NCBI GenBank assembly: GCA_963649395.1
Contig: CAVJHW010000138.1
Location: 1 to 6,604, forward strand
DNA from: Scatomonas sp963649395
Lineage (GTDB): Bacteria > Bacillota > Clostridia > Lachnospirales > Lachnospiraceae
Direction: 5' to 3'
Length of the DNA: 6,604 nucleotides
Numbering within the stretch: position 1 is the stretch's first letter; each line of letters opens with the position of its first letter. The notes under the pieces are model-generated. The model had not been told where the DNA came from. It made no database searches and saw only the letters and a list, made by a program, of their open reading frames with translations. The translations under genes were made by a program, and so were the position numbers. Positions 1 to 6,602 of this stretch are shown here, piece by piece.

Positions 1-59
1 CCCCGGAGGATAAAGGGGTGAGGCCTATCTATCGATATGTTAGTGTATGTCCCTATCTT

Positions 60-1505
60 TCACTGGATCCTTGCGATTTTCTTGGCCAGCATTTTCTTGC
101 GCTCCATATTGGACTGGCGGGCAATCATGATACGCTGGGCCTGGGGGGATCCCGCACCGTGCATGGATTCCGGCAGATAGCCTACGGCTGCGGTTCCCAT
201 GGTCATATTTTCAATCAGCCGCAGGAGCCGCATCCGATCCTCCGTGGGGACAGAGGCCACCCCCTTGAGATATTTCTCAATATAATCATGGGTGGCGGGA
301 TTGCGATAATCCGCCTCGGAGGGCTGGGTTACCATGATACCTCCGGCCAGATCCTGGGCCAAGCGGGCGATCTCATAGGGGAAGCGGGTTACATTCTGCT
401 TGCAGACATTGGCCAAAAGCAGGTCAATCAGATAATTGCCGCTCTTGGTTTTCTTGCCCTGGCAGGAGCAGGCGATCCCGCAGCTGTAGAGGGTCTCGTT
501 CAAATGAGTCATCTCAATGAGCTTATCCTTCACATGGCTGGCCTTGGAGGATCCGGCCATCTCCCCGGCCAGAGCCGCAGCGCCAATGAGAACATCTCCC
601 ACCCCTACCTTGCAGCCGCCATAGCTCTGGCGGTGATAGCCGGCGAAGCGTTCTACCATCATTCCCGCATACTTGGTTTCTCCATTCAGGAAGATCATCT
701 CATTGGGGACGAAGACCCGGTCGAAGATAACCAAAACCTCATGGCCCCCGTAGGTCTTATTGCCTACATCGATATCACAATATTCCTCCGTCTTGCGGGT
801 ATCGCAGGATTGACGGCCCATGATAAGGGTAATCCCCGGTGCATCACTGGGGCAGGCGAAGGAAATGGCATAATCCTCATCCCCCTCCTTCATGGAAATC
901 GTAGGCATAACGATCACATAATGGCTGTTGAGATAACCGGTCTGATGGGCCTTGGCTCCGGTCACATAGACTCCCTCCGGGGTACGCTCCACCACATGGA
1001 GGTAGAGATCCGGATCTGCCTGCTGGGAGGGAGACAAAGACCGATCCCCCTTGACATCCGTCATGGCGCCGTCCACACCCCAATCCTGCTCCTGAACCTG
1101 GGTCCAGAACTTGACAAAATTCTGATGATAATGGGTTCCGCACTCCTCATCTGTCTCATAAGTGGTGGAATATACAGCATTGGCCGCATCCAGGCCTACA
1201 CAGCGCTGGAAGCAGGAGGCCGTCTTCTGGCCGCAGAGCCTTTGCATCTTGACCTTCTTGACCAGATCCTCCGTGGATTGGTGCAAATGAGTGAAACGAT
1301 TGATCTTCTTGCCTGTCAGGTTAGAAGTAGCCGTCATCAAATCCTCATATTGAGGATCCTCAGCCAATTCATAGGTGGCCGCGAAGGAATTCAGAGAGGG
1401 CCGTACAATGGGATGATTCACCACATTTTCCACCTTTTTCCCAAAGCAATAGAGATTCAAGTTCAATTTTCCCAGAGATTCGATATATTCCTCTTTCGTC
1501 ATCAT
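60..1505 (-). CDS. abfD: 4-hydroxybutyryl-CoA dehydratase / vinylacetyl-CoA delta-isomerase
   Basis: The product (481 residues) dehydrates 4-hydroxybutyryl-CoA to crotonyl-CoA through a ketyl-radical mechanism and isomerises vinylacetyl-CoA. The family is a cytoplasmic, oxygen-sensitive homotetramer with FAD and a [4Fe-4S] cluster on an acyl-CoA dehydrogenase-like fold. All cluster ligands known from the Clostridium aminobutyricum enzyme are present: Cys98 and Cys102 in CFQRC, His291 and Cys298 in AGYHRQSYGGCKVG. Tyr295 and Glu446 (PESMHGAGSP) are also conserved. Each residue sits one position earlier than in the C. aminobutyricum numbering I recall, except Glu446, nine earlier because of a short deletion near residue 405. 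The start is the first ATG of an ATGATG pair at 1505, eight bases after AGGAGG. An upstream in-frame ATG at 1538 would place that ribosome site inside the gene and add 11 residues the family lacks. It is the last visible gene of the cluster, 108 bp after abfT. Identity is very secure. Confidence 0.96.
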   Translation of the reverse strand: MMTKEEYIESLGKLNLNLYCFGKKVENVVNHPIVRPSLNSFAATYELAEDPQYEDLMTATSNLTGKKINRFTHLHQSTEDLVKKVKMQRLCGQKTASCFQRCVGLDAANAVYSTTYETDEECGTHYHQNFVKFWTQVQEQDWGVDGAMTDVKGDRSLSPSQQADPDLYLHVVERTPEGVYVTGAKAHQTGYLNSHYVIVMPTISMKEGDEDYAISFACPSDAPGITLIMGRQSCDTRKTEEYCDIDVGNKTYGGHEVLVIFDRVFVPNEMIFLNGETKYAGMMVERFAGYHRQSYGGCKVGVGDVLIGAAALAGEMAGSSKASHVKDKLIEMTHLNETLYSCGIACSCQGKKTKSGNYLIDLLLANVCKQNVTRFPYEIARLAQDLAGGIMVTQPSEADYRNPATHDYIEKYLKGVASVPTEDRMRLLRLIENMTMGTAAVGYLPESMHGAGSPQAQRIMIARQSNMERKKMLAKKIARIQ

Positions 1506-1513
1506 CTTTTTAT

Positions 1514-1519
1514 CCTCCT
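1514..1519 (-). promoter_or_regulatory. Ribosome binding site of abfD
   Basis: The minus strand reads AGGAGG here, eight bases before ATG at 1505. It decides the start of abfD against the longer in-frame ATG at 1538, which has no comparable site. Confidence 0.85.
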
Positions 1520-1560
1520 CCAACATAAAGTCGGTCACAGTGTCAACACACCGAACCGGG

Positions 1561-1586
1561 GGCTGCAGGGATCCCTCCCTGCAGCC
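1561..1586 (-). other. Perfect 10-bp hairpin between abfT and abfD
   Basis: GGCTGCAGGG at 1561-1570 pairs perfectly with CCCTGCAGCC at 1577-1586 around a six-base loop. It lies in the 108-bp spacer after the abfT stop and 55 bases before abfD. On the minus strand the stem is followed by CCCCGG, not a T run, so it is not a standard intrinsic terminator. Possible roles are RNA processing, stabilisation of the upstream message, or partial attenuation before abfD. An alternative shorter fold exists through the internal AGGGATCCCT palindrome. A second small hairpin (GCGAT/ATCGC, 1592-1604) lies just upstream, next to the abfT stop. Confidence 0.6.
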
Positions 1587-1613
1587 TTACGGCGATTTCA
1601 TCGCAAATAGCTA

Positions 1614-2921
1614 TCATGCGGTCAGAGATTCTCCGAAACGTGCCCGATACTCTTCTATCAGGGCTGGCCTAAATTTAGGATGTGCAATGGCTATGAGTCT
1701 CTTTGCACGTTCCCGTAAGCTTTGGCCCCTCAGCTGGGCAATTCCATATTCTGTCACCACATAATTCACATCACAGCGGCTGGTGGTAACCGGTCCCCCG
1801 GTAGTGATCGTAGATACGATCTTGGAGGCTTCCTCCCCCTTGGTGGTAGAATGAAGGGCGATGATAGACCGTCCCCCCTTCGACCGGTTGGCCCCCCGTA
1901 CAAAGTCCATCTGGCCTCCAATACCGGAGATCTGCCGCAATCCTATGGCTTCCGCACAGATCTGCCCCTGCAGATCCACCTCTACACAGGAGTTGATGGA
2001 AACCACGTTGTCATTCTGGGAGATCACATAGGGATCATTGCATACATCCACCGGCAGCATCTGGATCATGGGATTGTTATCCGCATAATCATAGAGCTTT
2101 CTGGTTCCCATCAGGAAGGAAACCGTTACCTTGCCCTGATCCCGCTGCTTACATTGTCCATTGATGACCCCTCTCTCCAACAGAGGCAGGACGCCATCTG
2201 AGATCATCTCGCTGTGAATACCCAGGTTTTTCTTGTCCCCTAAGAAGGCCAATACCGCATCCGGCATAGCGCCGATTCCCAGCTGCAGACAATCCCCGTC
2301 CCGAACCAGCTGAGCGATATATTCCCCTATGGCTCGATCCTTGTCTCCTATGGGAGCCGGTTTGGATTCCACCAAGGGCTCCTGGGAATGCAGGAAGGCA
2401 TCGATCTGGGACACATGGACGAAGGTCTCACCGTAGGTTCTTGGCATATTGGGATTGACTTCAGCGATCACCCTTTTGGCCGTCTTCACCGCCTGGACCG
2501 CATAGTCGCAGGACACTCCTAAGGAAATGTAACCCCTTTCATCCGGCGGCGTGCTGATAAAGGCAAAGACATCCAGGGGCAGGGTTCCATCCCGGAACAT
2601 GCCCGGAATATCGGAGAAGAATACGGGGGTATAATCCGCCCGATGATCGGCCAAAGCCTTGCGGGAGGCTCCCCCGGCAAACATGGAATTATGGCGAAAA
2701 TGCTCTTCCATGCCTGGCTGCAGATATTCCCCGGTTCCCAGATAAACCATATGACGGACCTCCACATTATGGAATTCCTCTGCCAGACTGGCCATGGTGC
2801 GCTGGAAAAGGGTAGGTTCCGCCACCGCATGACCGAAGAGGACATGATCCCCGTCCTGGAGCATGCGGACAGCCTCCTTTGGGCTTTTGGTATGCTCTTG
2901 ATAATATTTCTTCCAATCCAT
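1614..2921 (-). CDS. abfT: 4-hydroxybutyrate CoA-transferase
   Basis: The protein (435 residues from this start) belongs to the class I CoA-transferase family with 4-hydroxybutyrate/acetate CoA-transferases. It moves CoA from acetyl-CoA or another acyl-CoA to 4-hydroxybutyrate through a glutamyl-CoA thioester. The catalytic glutamate is Glu238 in GIHSEMISDG, the same number I recall for C. aminobutyricum AbfT. The glycine-rich loop GIGGQMDFVRGA at 333-344, involved in CoA binding in relatives, is intact. The C-terminal VVTEYGIAQLRG block is also typical. The N-terminus MDWKKYY matches the C. aminobutyricum start, so 2921 is chosen, with a GGGGGG ribosome site seven bases upstream. An in-frame ATG at 2936 directly follows the 4hbD stop (TAAATG) and would add five residues; it remains possible. 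Close packing with 4hbD suggests translational coupling. Specificity for 4-hydroxybutyrate over other short acids rests on resemblance and on the neighbours. Confidence 0.93.
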   Translation of the reverse strand: MDWKKYYQEHTKSPKEAVRMLQDGDHVLFGHAVAEPTLFQRTMASLAEEFHNVEVRHMVYLGTGEYLQPGMEEHFRHNSMFAGGASRKALADHRADYTPVFFSDIPGMFRDGTLPLDVFAFISTPPDERGYISLGVSCDYAVQAVKTAKRVIAEVNPNMPRTYGETFVHVSQIDAFLHSQEPLVESKPAPIGDKDRAIGEYIAQLVRDGDCLQLGIGAMPDAVLAFLGDKKNLGIHSEMISDGVLPLLERGVINGQCKQRDQGKVTVSFLMGTRKLYDYADNNPMIQMLPVDVCNDPYVISQNDNVVSINSCVEVDLQGQICAEAIGLRQISGIGGQMDFVRGANRSKGGRSIIALHSTTKGEEASKIVSTITTGGPVTTSRCDVNYVVTEYGIAQLRGQSLRERAKRLIAIAHPKFRPALIEEYRARFGESLTA

Positions 2922-2936
2922 CCCTATTCCCCCCAT

Positions 2937-4058
2937 TTAAAATGCCTTTCGATAGATATCCAGAAGATCCTCTTCTGTCAATTCCGTATAATTGTTGGCT
3001 AAAAGGCGCTGCTGGGTCTCCATCACGCTGTGGGCAAAGACCGGAAGCTCTTCGGCCTTGACTCCTAAGGCATGCAGGGGACTTTTTTCCAGAACCTCCT
3101 CCATGAGATGATAAAGAGCCGCCAAAGCAAAGACCGGCTCCGTATGGAGCTCCTTCGCCAGCAAGTCCTCCAGCTGGTTCAGCTTGCCAACGGGCTTCTT
3201 CTCCTGGTATTTGCGCATGACATCCGCGAACATGAGCTGGTTGGCCTGGCCATGGGGAATATGATGAACCCCACCCAAGGGATAGGCCATGGCATGGACC
3301 GCCGCACAGCCCCCATGGGCGAAGGCGATACCTGCATAGTTGGAGGCCCGCAGAAATTTTGCGGCATGCTTCTTCCAGCCCTCTCTATCTCCTGCCTCTA
3401 CCGCCTCTTGCCAGCCCTCCAGAATCAGGTGAATGGCTTGCTCCGAAAATAGCTCGCTGATGGCACAGGCATTGGGGGACAGGTAGCTCTCCACCGCATG
3501 CACCAAGGCATCGATGGAGGAGGTGGCGAAGACAGGATAGGGCAGGCTGGTCAGCAGGGCTGGAACCAGGGCAGCCTCGTCCGCGTACATAGCCTGGGAT
3601 ACCAGTCCCACCTTAACCCCCTTAGTGGTTCGATTGATGATGGACAGGTTGGTCACCTCACTGCCGGTGCCGCAGGTGGTGGGGACAATGATCAGGGGAT
3701 GAACCTTGTGCAAGGAAGTCATATGGTCATACAGGTCATCCACCTGATCCGAGCTGGTGGCCACGGACAAGACCTTGGCAATGTCAATGACCGTGCCGCC
3801 CCCCACCGCCAGGATGCGGTGGTAGGTCTTATCTTTGAGTTCTGCCAGGATAGCATCCACCATGACATCTGTAGGCTCTCCGGCTCCGAACTTCTCCTGG
3901 AAGCAGGTCTGGCAGCCCAGACCCAGCTCCCCAATGGAAGGATGATAAATATATTCGTTGGTTAAAATCAAATCATCGGCTCCCAGCTTCAACTCCTGAG
4001 CCAATATGCGAAAATCCTCATATTCCGCAATCGATGGAATGATGCGAAAGGCTTTCAT
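2937..4058 (-). CDS. 4hbD: 4-hydroxybutyrate dehydrogenase, iron-containing alcohol dehydrogenase family
   Basis: This 373-residue cytoplasmic enzyme reduces succinate semialdehyde to 4-hydroxybutyrate with NAD(P)H, the step that supplies abfT. It is a group III metal-dependent alcohol dehydrogenase. The nucleotide-binding GGGTVID is at 86-92 and TTCGTGSE at 127-134. The metal ligands expected for the family are present as Asp183 and His187 (SSIDALVHAVESY), His255 (AAVHAMAYP) and His269 (IPHGQAN). Length and several blocks, such as FQEKFGAGEP near 53-62 and the C-terminal QQRLLANNY, match the 371-residue C. kluyveri 4HbD as I remember it, which favours this over a general butanol or propanediol dehydrogenase. 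ATG at 4058 has a strong AGGAGGA eight bases upstream. The TAA stop directly abuts the start region of abfT. It follows iolD by 107 bp containing a tandem repeat. Confidence 0.93.
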   Translation of the reverse strand: MKAFRIIPSIAEYEDFRILAQELKLGADDLILTNEYIYHPSIGELGLGCQTCFQEKFGAGEPTDVMVDAILAELKDKTYHRILAVGGGTVIDIAKVLSVATSSDQVDDLYDHMTSLHKVHPLIIVPTTCGTGSEVTNLSIINRTTKGVKVGLVSQAMYADEAALVPALLTSLPYPVFATSSIDALVHAVESYLSPNACAISELFSEQAIHLILEGWQEAVEAGDREGWKKHAAKFLRASNYAGIAFAHGGCAAVHAMAYPLGGVHHIPHGQANQLMFADVMRKYQEKKPVGKLNQLEDLLAKELHTEPVFALAALYHLMEEVLEKSPLHALGVKAEELPVFAHSVMETQQRLLANNYTELTEEDLLDIYRKAF

Positions 4059-4066
4059 CCGCTCTT

Positions 4067-4073
4067 TCCTCCT
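4067..4073 (-). promoter_or_regulatory. Ribosome binding site of 4hbD
   Basis: The minus strand reads AGGAGGA, eight bases before ATG at 4058. It fixes the 4hbD start and shows that 4hbD is translated independently of iolD despite lying in the same cluster. Confidence 0.85.
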
Positions 4074-4091
4074 CTCAAATCATACATCCAT

Positions 4092-4107
4092 GGCTGCTGA
4101 CGCAGCC
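4092..4107 (-). other. Small hairpin between iolD and 4hbD
   Basis: GGCTGC at 4092-4097 pairs with GCAGCC at 4102-4107 around a four-base loop. It lies just upstream of the 4hbD ribosome site and inside the diverged end of the third repeat copy. There is no T run after it on the minus strand, so it does not look like a terminator. It could affect message stability or be chance. Confidence 0.35.
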
Positions 4108-4204
4108 TCTGCCAGATGGACATCTAGCTTAGTGCATGCTTACCTCGGCCAGATGGACATCTAGCTTAGTACATACGTGCCTCGGCCAGGTGGGCATCCA
4201 GGTT
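4094..4204 (-). repeat. 37-bp tandem repeat, about 2.6 copies, derived from the 3' end of iolD
   Basis: Copy 1 (4168-4204) is the last coding part of iolD. Copy 2 (4131-4167) follows without a gap and matches at 29 of 37 positions by my count. Copy 3 (4094-4130) matches copy 2 at 23 of 24 positions over 4107-4130 and then diverges. The core word is GCCAGATGGACATCTAGCTT on the plus strand (4111-4130 and 4148-4167). On the minus strand copy 1 encodes NLDAHLAEARMY and stops. Copy 2 in its own frame would encode KLDVHLAEVSMH and stop. Copy 3 would encode KLDVHLAEAASAAMDV and stop at 4080. Because 37 is not a multiple of three, each copy is in a different frame from the one before. It looks like tandem duplication of a gene end. 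Confidence 0.85.
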
Positions 4205-6131
4205 CTTGCGGGCTTCCTGCACGGCCTGGGCCTTGGAGGTGGAGGCTATCCCGATATGCCACCAGCTCTCATAACCCTCTGCCATGGTCTTGGGCAATAC
4301 CTTGGCGTCGATGATGCAGGAAATGGATTCCTTCTTGGCATCCCGGATGGCCTTGCGGAGTTCCTCCGGTGTCTTGGCATAGAAGGCCTTCATGCCAAAG
4401 CCCTCTCCGATCTTGCCGAAATCCGTATAGCAATAGTCTCCATCCAACTTGCCGGTTTTGGGATCCCGGTGACGCATTTCCGTAGCCAGGGATCCGATCC
4501 CGTTGCCCATCTGCAGGTTATTGATGCAGCCAAAGGCGCAATTGTCGAAGACAATCACCGTAATCTTTGCCCCCTCCTGGATGGCAGTGGGAATCTCGGA
4601 ATTCAGCATCATGAAGGACCCATCTCCCACCAGGGCATAAACTTCCTTGTCCGGCTCTGCCAGCTTGGAGCCCAGAGCGCCTGCAATCTCATATCCNNNN
4701 NNNNNNTCCCATGCAGGAGGCCCCATATTCCATGTTGTAGGAATTGGGAGCATCTGTCACCCAAAGCCGCTCCAGGTCTGCAGGCAGAGAACCGGCAGCC
4801 GCAACTACGATAGCATCGTCATCTGCCTCCTCCCGAAGGATACCAACGCCATTGGATTCCGTAATAGTGCCTCCGATCTGGCTGACAAAGTCATTCATGA
4901 TCTTCTCCGTCCAGCTGGGTACGCAGGGAAGGAATTTACCCTCTCCAAAGCCCTCTCCGTGATACTGTACCCCCAGAACCCTCAAGCGCTCTTCTTCCCA
5001 AACCTTGCGGATCTCTTCGATCTCTGTGGTATAAGCGGATTTGTAACCTTCTGCCTTCAGGCGGGCGAAGATAGCCTCCAAGGTTACCTTGGCATCTCCG
5101 ATACAGCGAGTGGCATCCAGCTTCTCTGCATGGAATTCCGAGGTATTAATGGCCAATACCTTGATCTCAGGATTGCGGAAAAGAATCCATTTGGAACCGG
5201 TGACAAAGTCATTGAAACGGGTTCCTACCCCGATCACCAGGTCACAATCCTTGCAAAGGCTATTGGCTGCCAGGCCACCGGTGATGCCGATGCCGCCTAC
5301 GGCCAGTTCAAAGGAATCCGGCAGGCAGGAATGACCGGCCTGGGTCTGTGAAACCGGGATCTTGAATTCCTTGCAAAAATCCATCACCGTCTGACCTGCC
5401 TCGGAATAACGAACCCCGCCACCGGCGATAAAGAGGGGTTTCTTTGCTGCCTTGATCATCTCCACCGCCTGGTCAATCTCATAATCCTCCGCCACCCGGC
5501 GGGCTACATGATGGACCCGTTTCTGGAAGAAGTAATCCGGATAATCAAAGCTCTCTCCTTGAACATCCTGGGGTAGGGAAATGACTGCCGTTCCGCAATT
5601 TGCCGTATCCGTCAGCACCCGCATGGCATTCACCAGGGCGCTCATAACCTGCTCCGGTCGGGAGATCCGATCCCAATACTTTGCCACCGGCTTAAAGCAA
5701 TCCGAGGCCGATAGGGACAGATCCTGGGGCGCCTCCAGCTGCTGCAGCACCGGATCCGGCTGGCGGGTTGCAAAATAATCCGATGGGAACAGGAGCAGGG
5801 GGATGTTGTTGATGGTAGCCGTCAGGGCCGCCGTCACCATATTGGCTGCTCCCACGCCGATGGAGGAAGTGCAGGCGATAATCCTGCGGCGATTATGCTG
5901 CTTGGCATAGCTGATCGCCGCATGGGCCATGCCCTGCTCATTGCGTCCCTGATAGACCCGCAAATGTCCCGGATCCTCCTCCAGGGCCTGTCCCAGACCC
6001 ACTACCATACCATGTCCGAAAATCGTAAACATCCCATCCACGAAGGGCTCTGTCTTGCCGTCCATCTCAATATATTGCTGATTCAAAAACTTCACGATAG
6101 CTTGTCCCACGGTCATACGGATTTTTCCCAT
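4166..6131 (-). CDS. iolD: IolD-like ThDP-dependent hydrolase (3D-(3,5/4)-trihydroxycyclohexane-1,2-dione hydrolase family)
   Basis: The product resembles IolD along its whole length; IolD opens the ring of a cyclic 1,2-dione to give 5-deoxyglucuronate in myo-inositol catabolism. With the 10 Ns and a duplicated three-base end removed, the gene is 651 codons (650 residues), close to the usual 637-650. The N-terminal ThDP domain has the conserved glutamate Glu65 in NEQGMAHAA. The C-terminal ThDP/Mg domain has GDGS at 498-501 and Asn526 in FDNCAFGCINN. AGSLPADLERLW, EYGASCMG and GYESWWHIG are typical IolD blocks. The start is ATG at 6131, seven bases after AAGGAGGA; a TTG at 6149 overlaps that ribosome site and is unlikely. 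It is the first gene of the cluster, with no other iol gene visible. Family membership is secure, substrate is not: its neighbours handle succinate semialdehyde and 4-hydroxybutyrate, so a related ThDP reaction is possible. Confidence 0.88.
4697..4706. other. Assembly gap of 10 Ns inside iolD
   Basis: Ten Ns interrupt iolD. Read literally they shift the frame and split the gene into two open frames. The bases TCC occur on both sides of the gap. Joining the flanks with that triplet counted once gives CMGYEIAG in frame, which is the continuous family sequence I recall from Bacillus IolD. The gap is therefore most likely a scaffold join between ends that touch or overlap, with no missing sequence. 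Confidence 0.85.
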
Positions 6132-6138
6132 TGCCTGA

Positions 6139-6146
6139 TCCTCCTT
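6139..6146 (-). promoter_or_regulatory. Ribosome binding site of iolD
   Basis: The minus strand reads AAGGAGGA, seven bases before ATG at 6131. It decides this start over the in-frame TTG at 6149, which falls just upstream of the site itself. Confidence 0.85.
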
Positions 6147-6357
6147 CAATCATCTTTCCCGGTACAGCGGTTCCTCCGGGGCTCATCTGCACCCTCTGCC
6201 TGCACCGTCTCTGTGGTGTTTTCTGTTAGCTTAAGTCTAGCACCGGACCAATCTTTTTTCTTTTAACATCTTGGGAAAATCTCCCCGTCCTTTCCCTGAC
6301 TCATCCTTTCTTGGATATTTTAACGGTTTTCCCCTCTCTTCTATGCTAATTCCATGC

Positions 6358-6390
6358 ATTTTACCCAGAAATCCCTTCGATTTCTGACAA
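6358..6390 (-). promoter_or_regulatory. Possible iolD operon promoter with an inverted repeat in a long spacer
   Basis: On the minus strand TTGTCA (6385-6390) resembles a -35 box and TAAAAT (6358-6363) a -10 box, each one mismatch from consensus. The spacer is 21 bases, longer than the normal 17. The perfect inverted repeat CAGAAATC/GATTTCTG (6366-6386, five-base centre) fills that spacer and overlaps the end of the -35 box. Transcription would start near 6350 and leave a leader of about 220 bases. A second TAAAAT lies at 6317-6322 without a recognisable -35. No regulator gene is in the window. Confidence 0.35.
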
Positions 6391-6515
6391 AAAAGAAGAA
6401 AGGGGGAAGAGGTGGTTTTTTCAACATCTGGTTTTCCTTCCTAGTGGAGCGGAACAACCTGTAGCATGGATGTTTGTTTCGAAAGCCCTGACCAGCAGCC
6501 GGGCTAAGGGTAATC

Positions 6516-6602
6516 TCACTTCACAGCTGCGCAGACACCGGACGGGAAGAGCCAGGGGTGGGCAGGGGTACCGTCCGGCAGGCTGGGCTTCAGCTTGAAG
6601 AA
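6516..6602 (-). CDS. Possible 3' end of an upstream gene (partial, unrecognised)
   Basis: One minus-strand frame is open from the window edge for 28 codons to TGA at 6516-6518, ending in WLFPSGVCAAVK. Its third codon positions are mostly G or C (about 23 of 28), somewhat higher than in the genes of the cluster. I do not recognise a family. Another minus frame stays open longer (to 6421) but its product is rich in Arg, Cys, Pro and Leu and looks like a shadow. The fragment is too short to call with confidence; the region may instead be non-coding and structured. Confidence 0.2.
   Translation of the reverse strand, partial: FFKLKPSLPDGTPAHPWLFPSGVCAAVK
6538..6578. repeat. 8-bp inverted repeat with a 25-base loop
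   Basis: CCGGACGG at 6538-6545 pairs perfectly with CCGTCCGG at 6571-6578. It is flanked by AGCCC/GGGCT (6484-6505) and CTTCA/TGAAG (6588-6600). There is no adjacent T run on either strand. It may be part of a structured RNA continuing past the window, or chance in a GC-rich stretch. Confidence 0.35.

Noticed and set aside
1..59. CCCC/GGGG pairing at the left edge as an operon terminator
   Set aside because: The stem is only four bases and there is no T run on the minus strand; the window ends before anything decisive can be seen.
1515..1550. TTGACA on the minus strand upstream of abfD as a separate promoter
   Set aside because: The only -10-like word (TATGTT) lies 13 bases away, too close, and transcription would begin at or after the ribosome site.
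18..1610. A 530-codon open frame on the plus strand opposite abfD
   Set aside because: It lies antisense to abfD, whose catalytic residues and ribosome site are clear. The product is Gly/Leu/Ile/His-rich with no recognisable domain, and no ribosome site of note precedes it. It is a shadow of codon bias.
1722..5351. Other long plus-strand and minus-strand frames inside abfT, 4hbD and iolD
   Set aside because: All overlap well-identified genes in other frames, lack family motifs and lack convincing ribosome sites.
6438..6520. A short plus-strand frame from ATG at 6467 and possible riboswitch or tRNA-like words (TTTCGAAAG)
   Set aside because: The frame ends after 13 codons without a ribosome site. 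The TTTCGAAAG word lacks the flanking stems of a tRNA T arm, and no riboswitch core motif is present.
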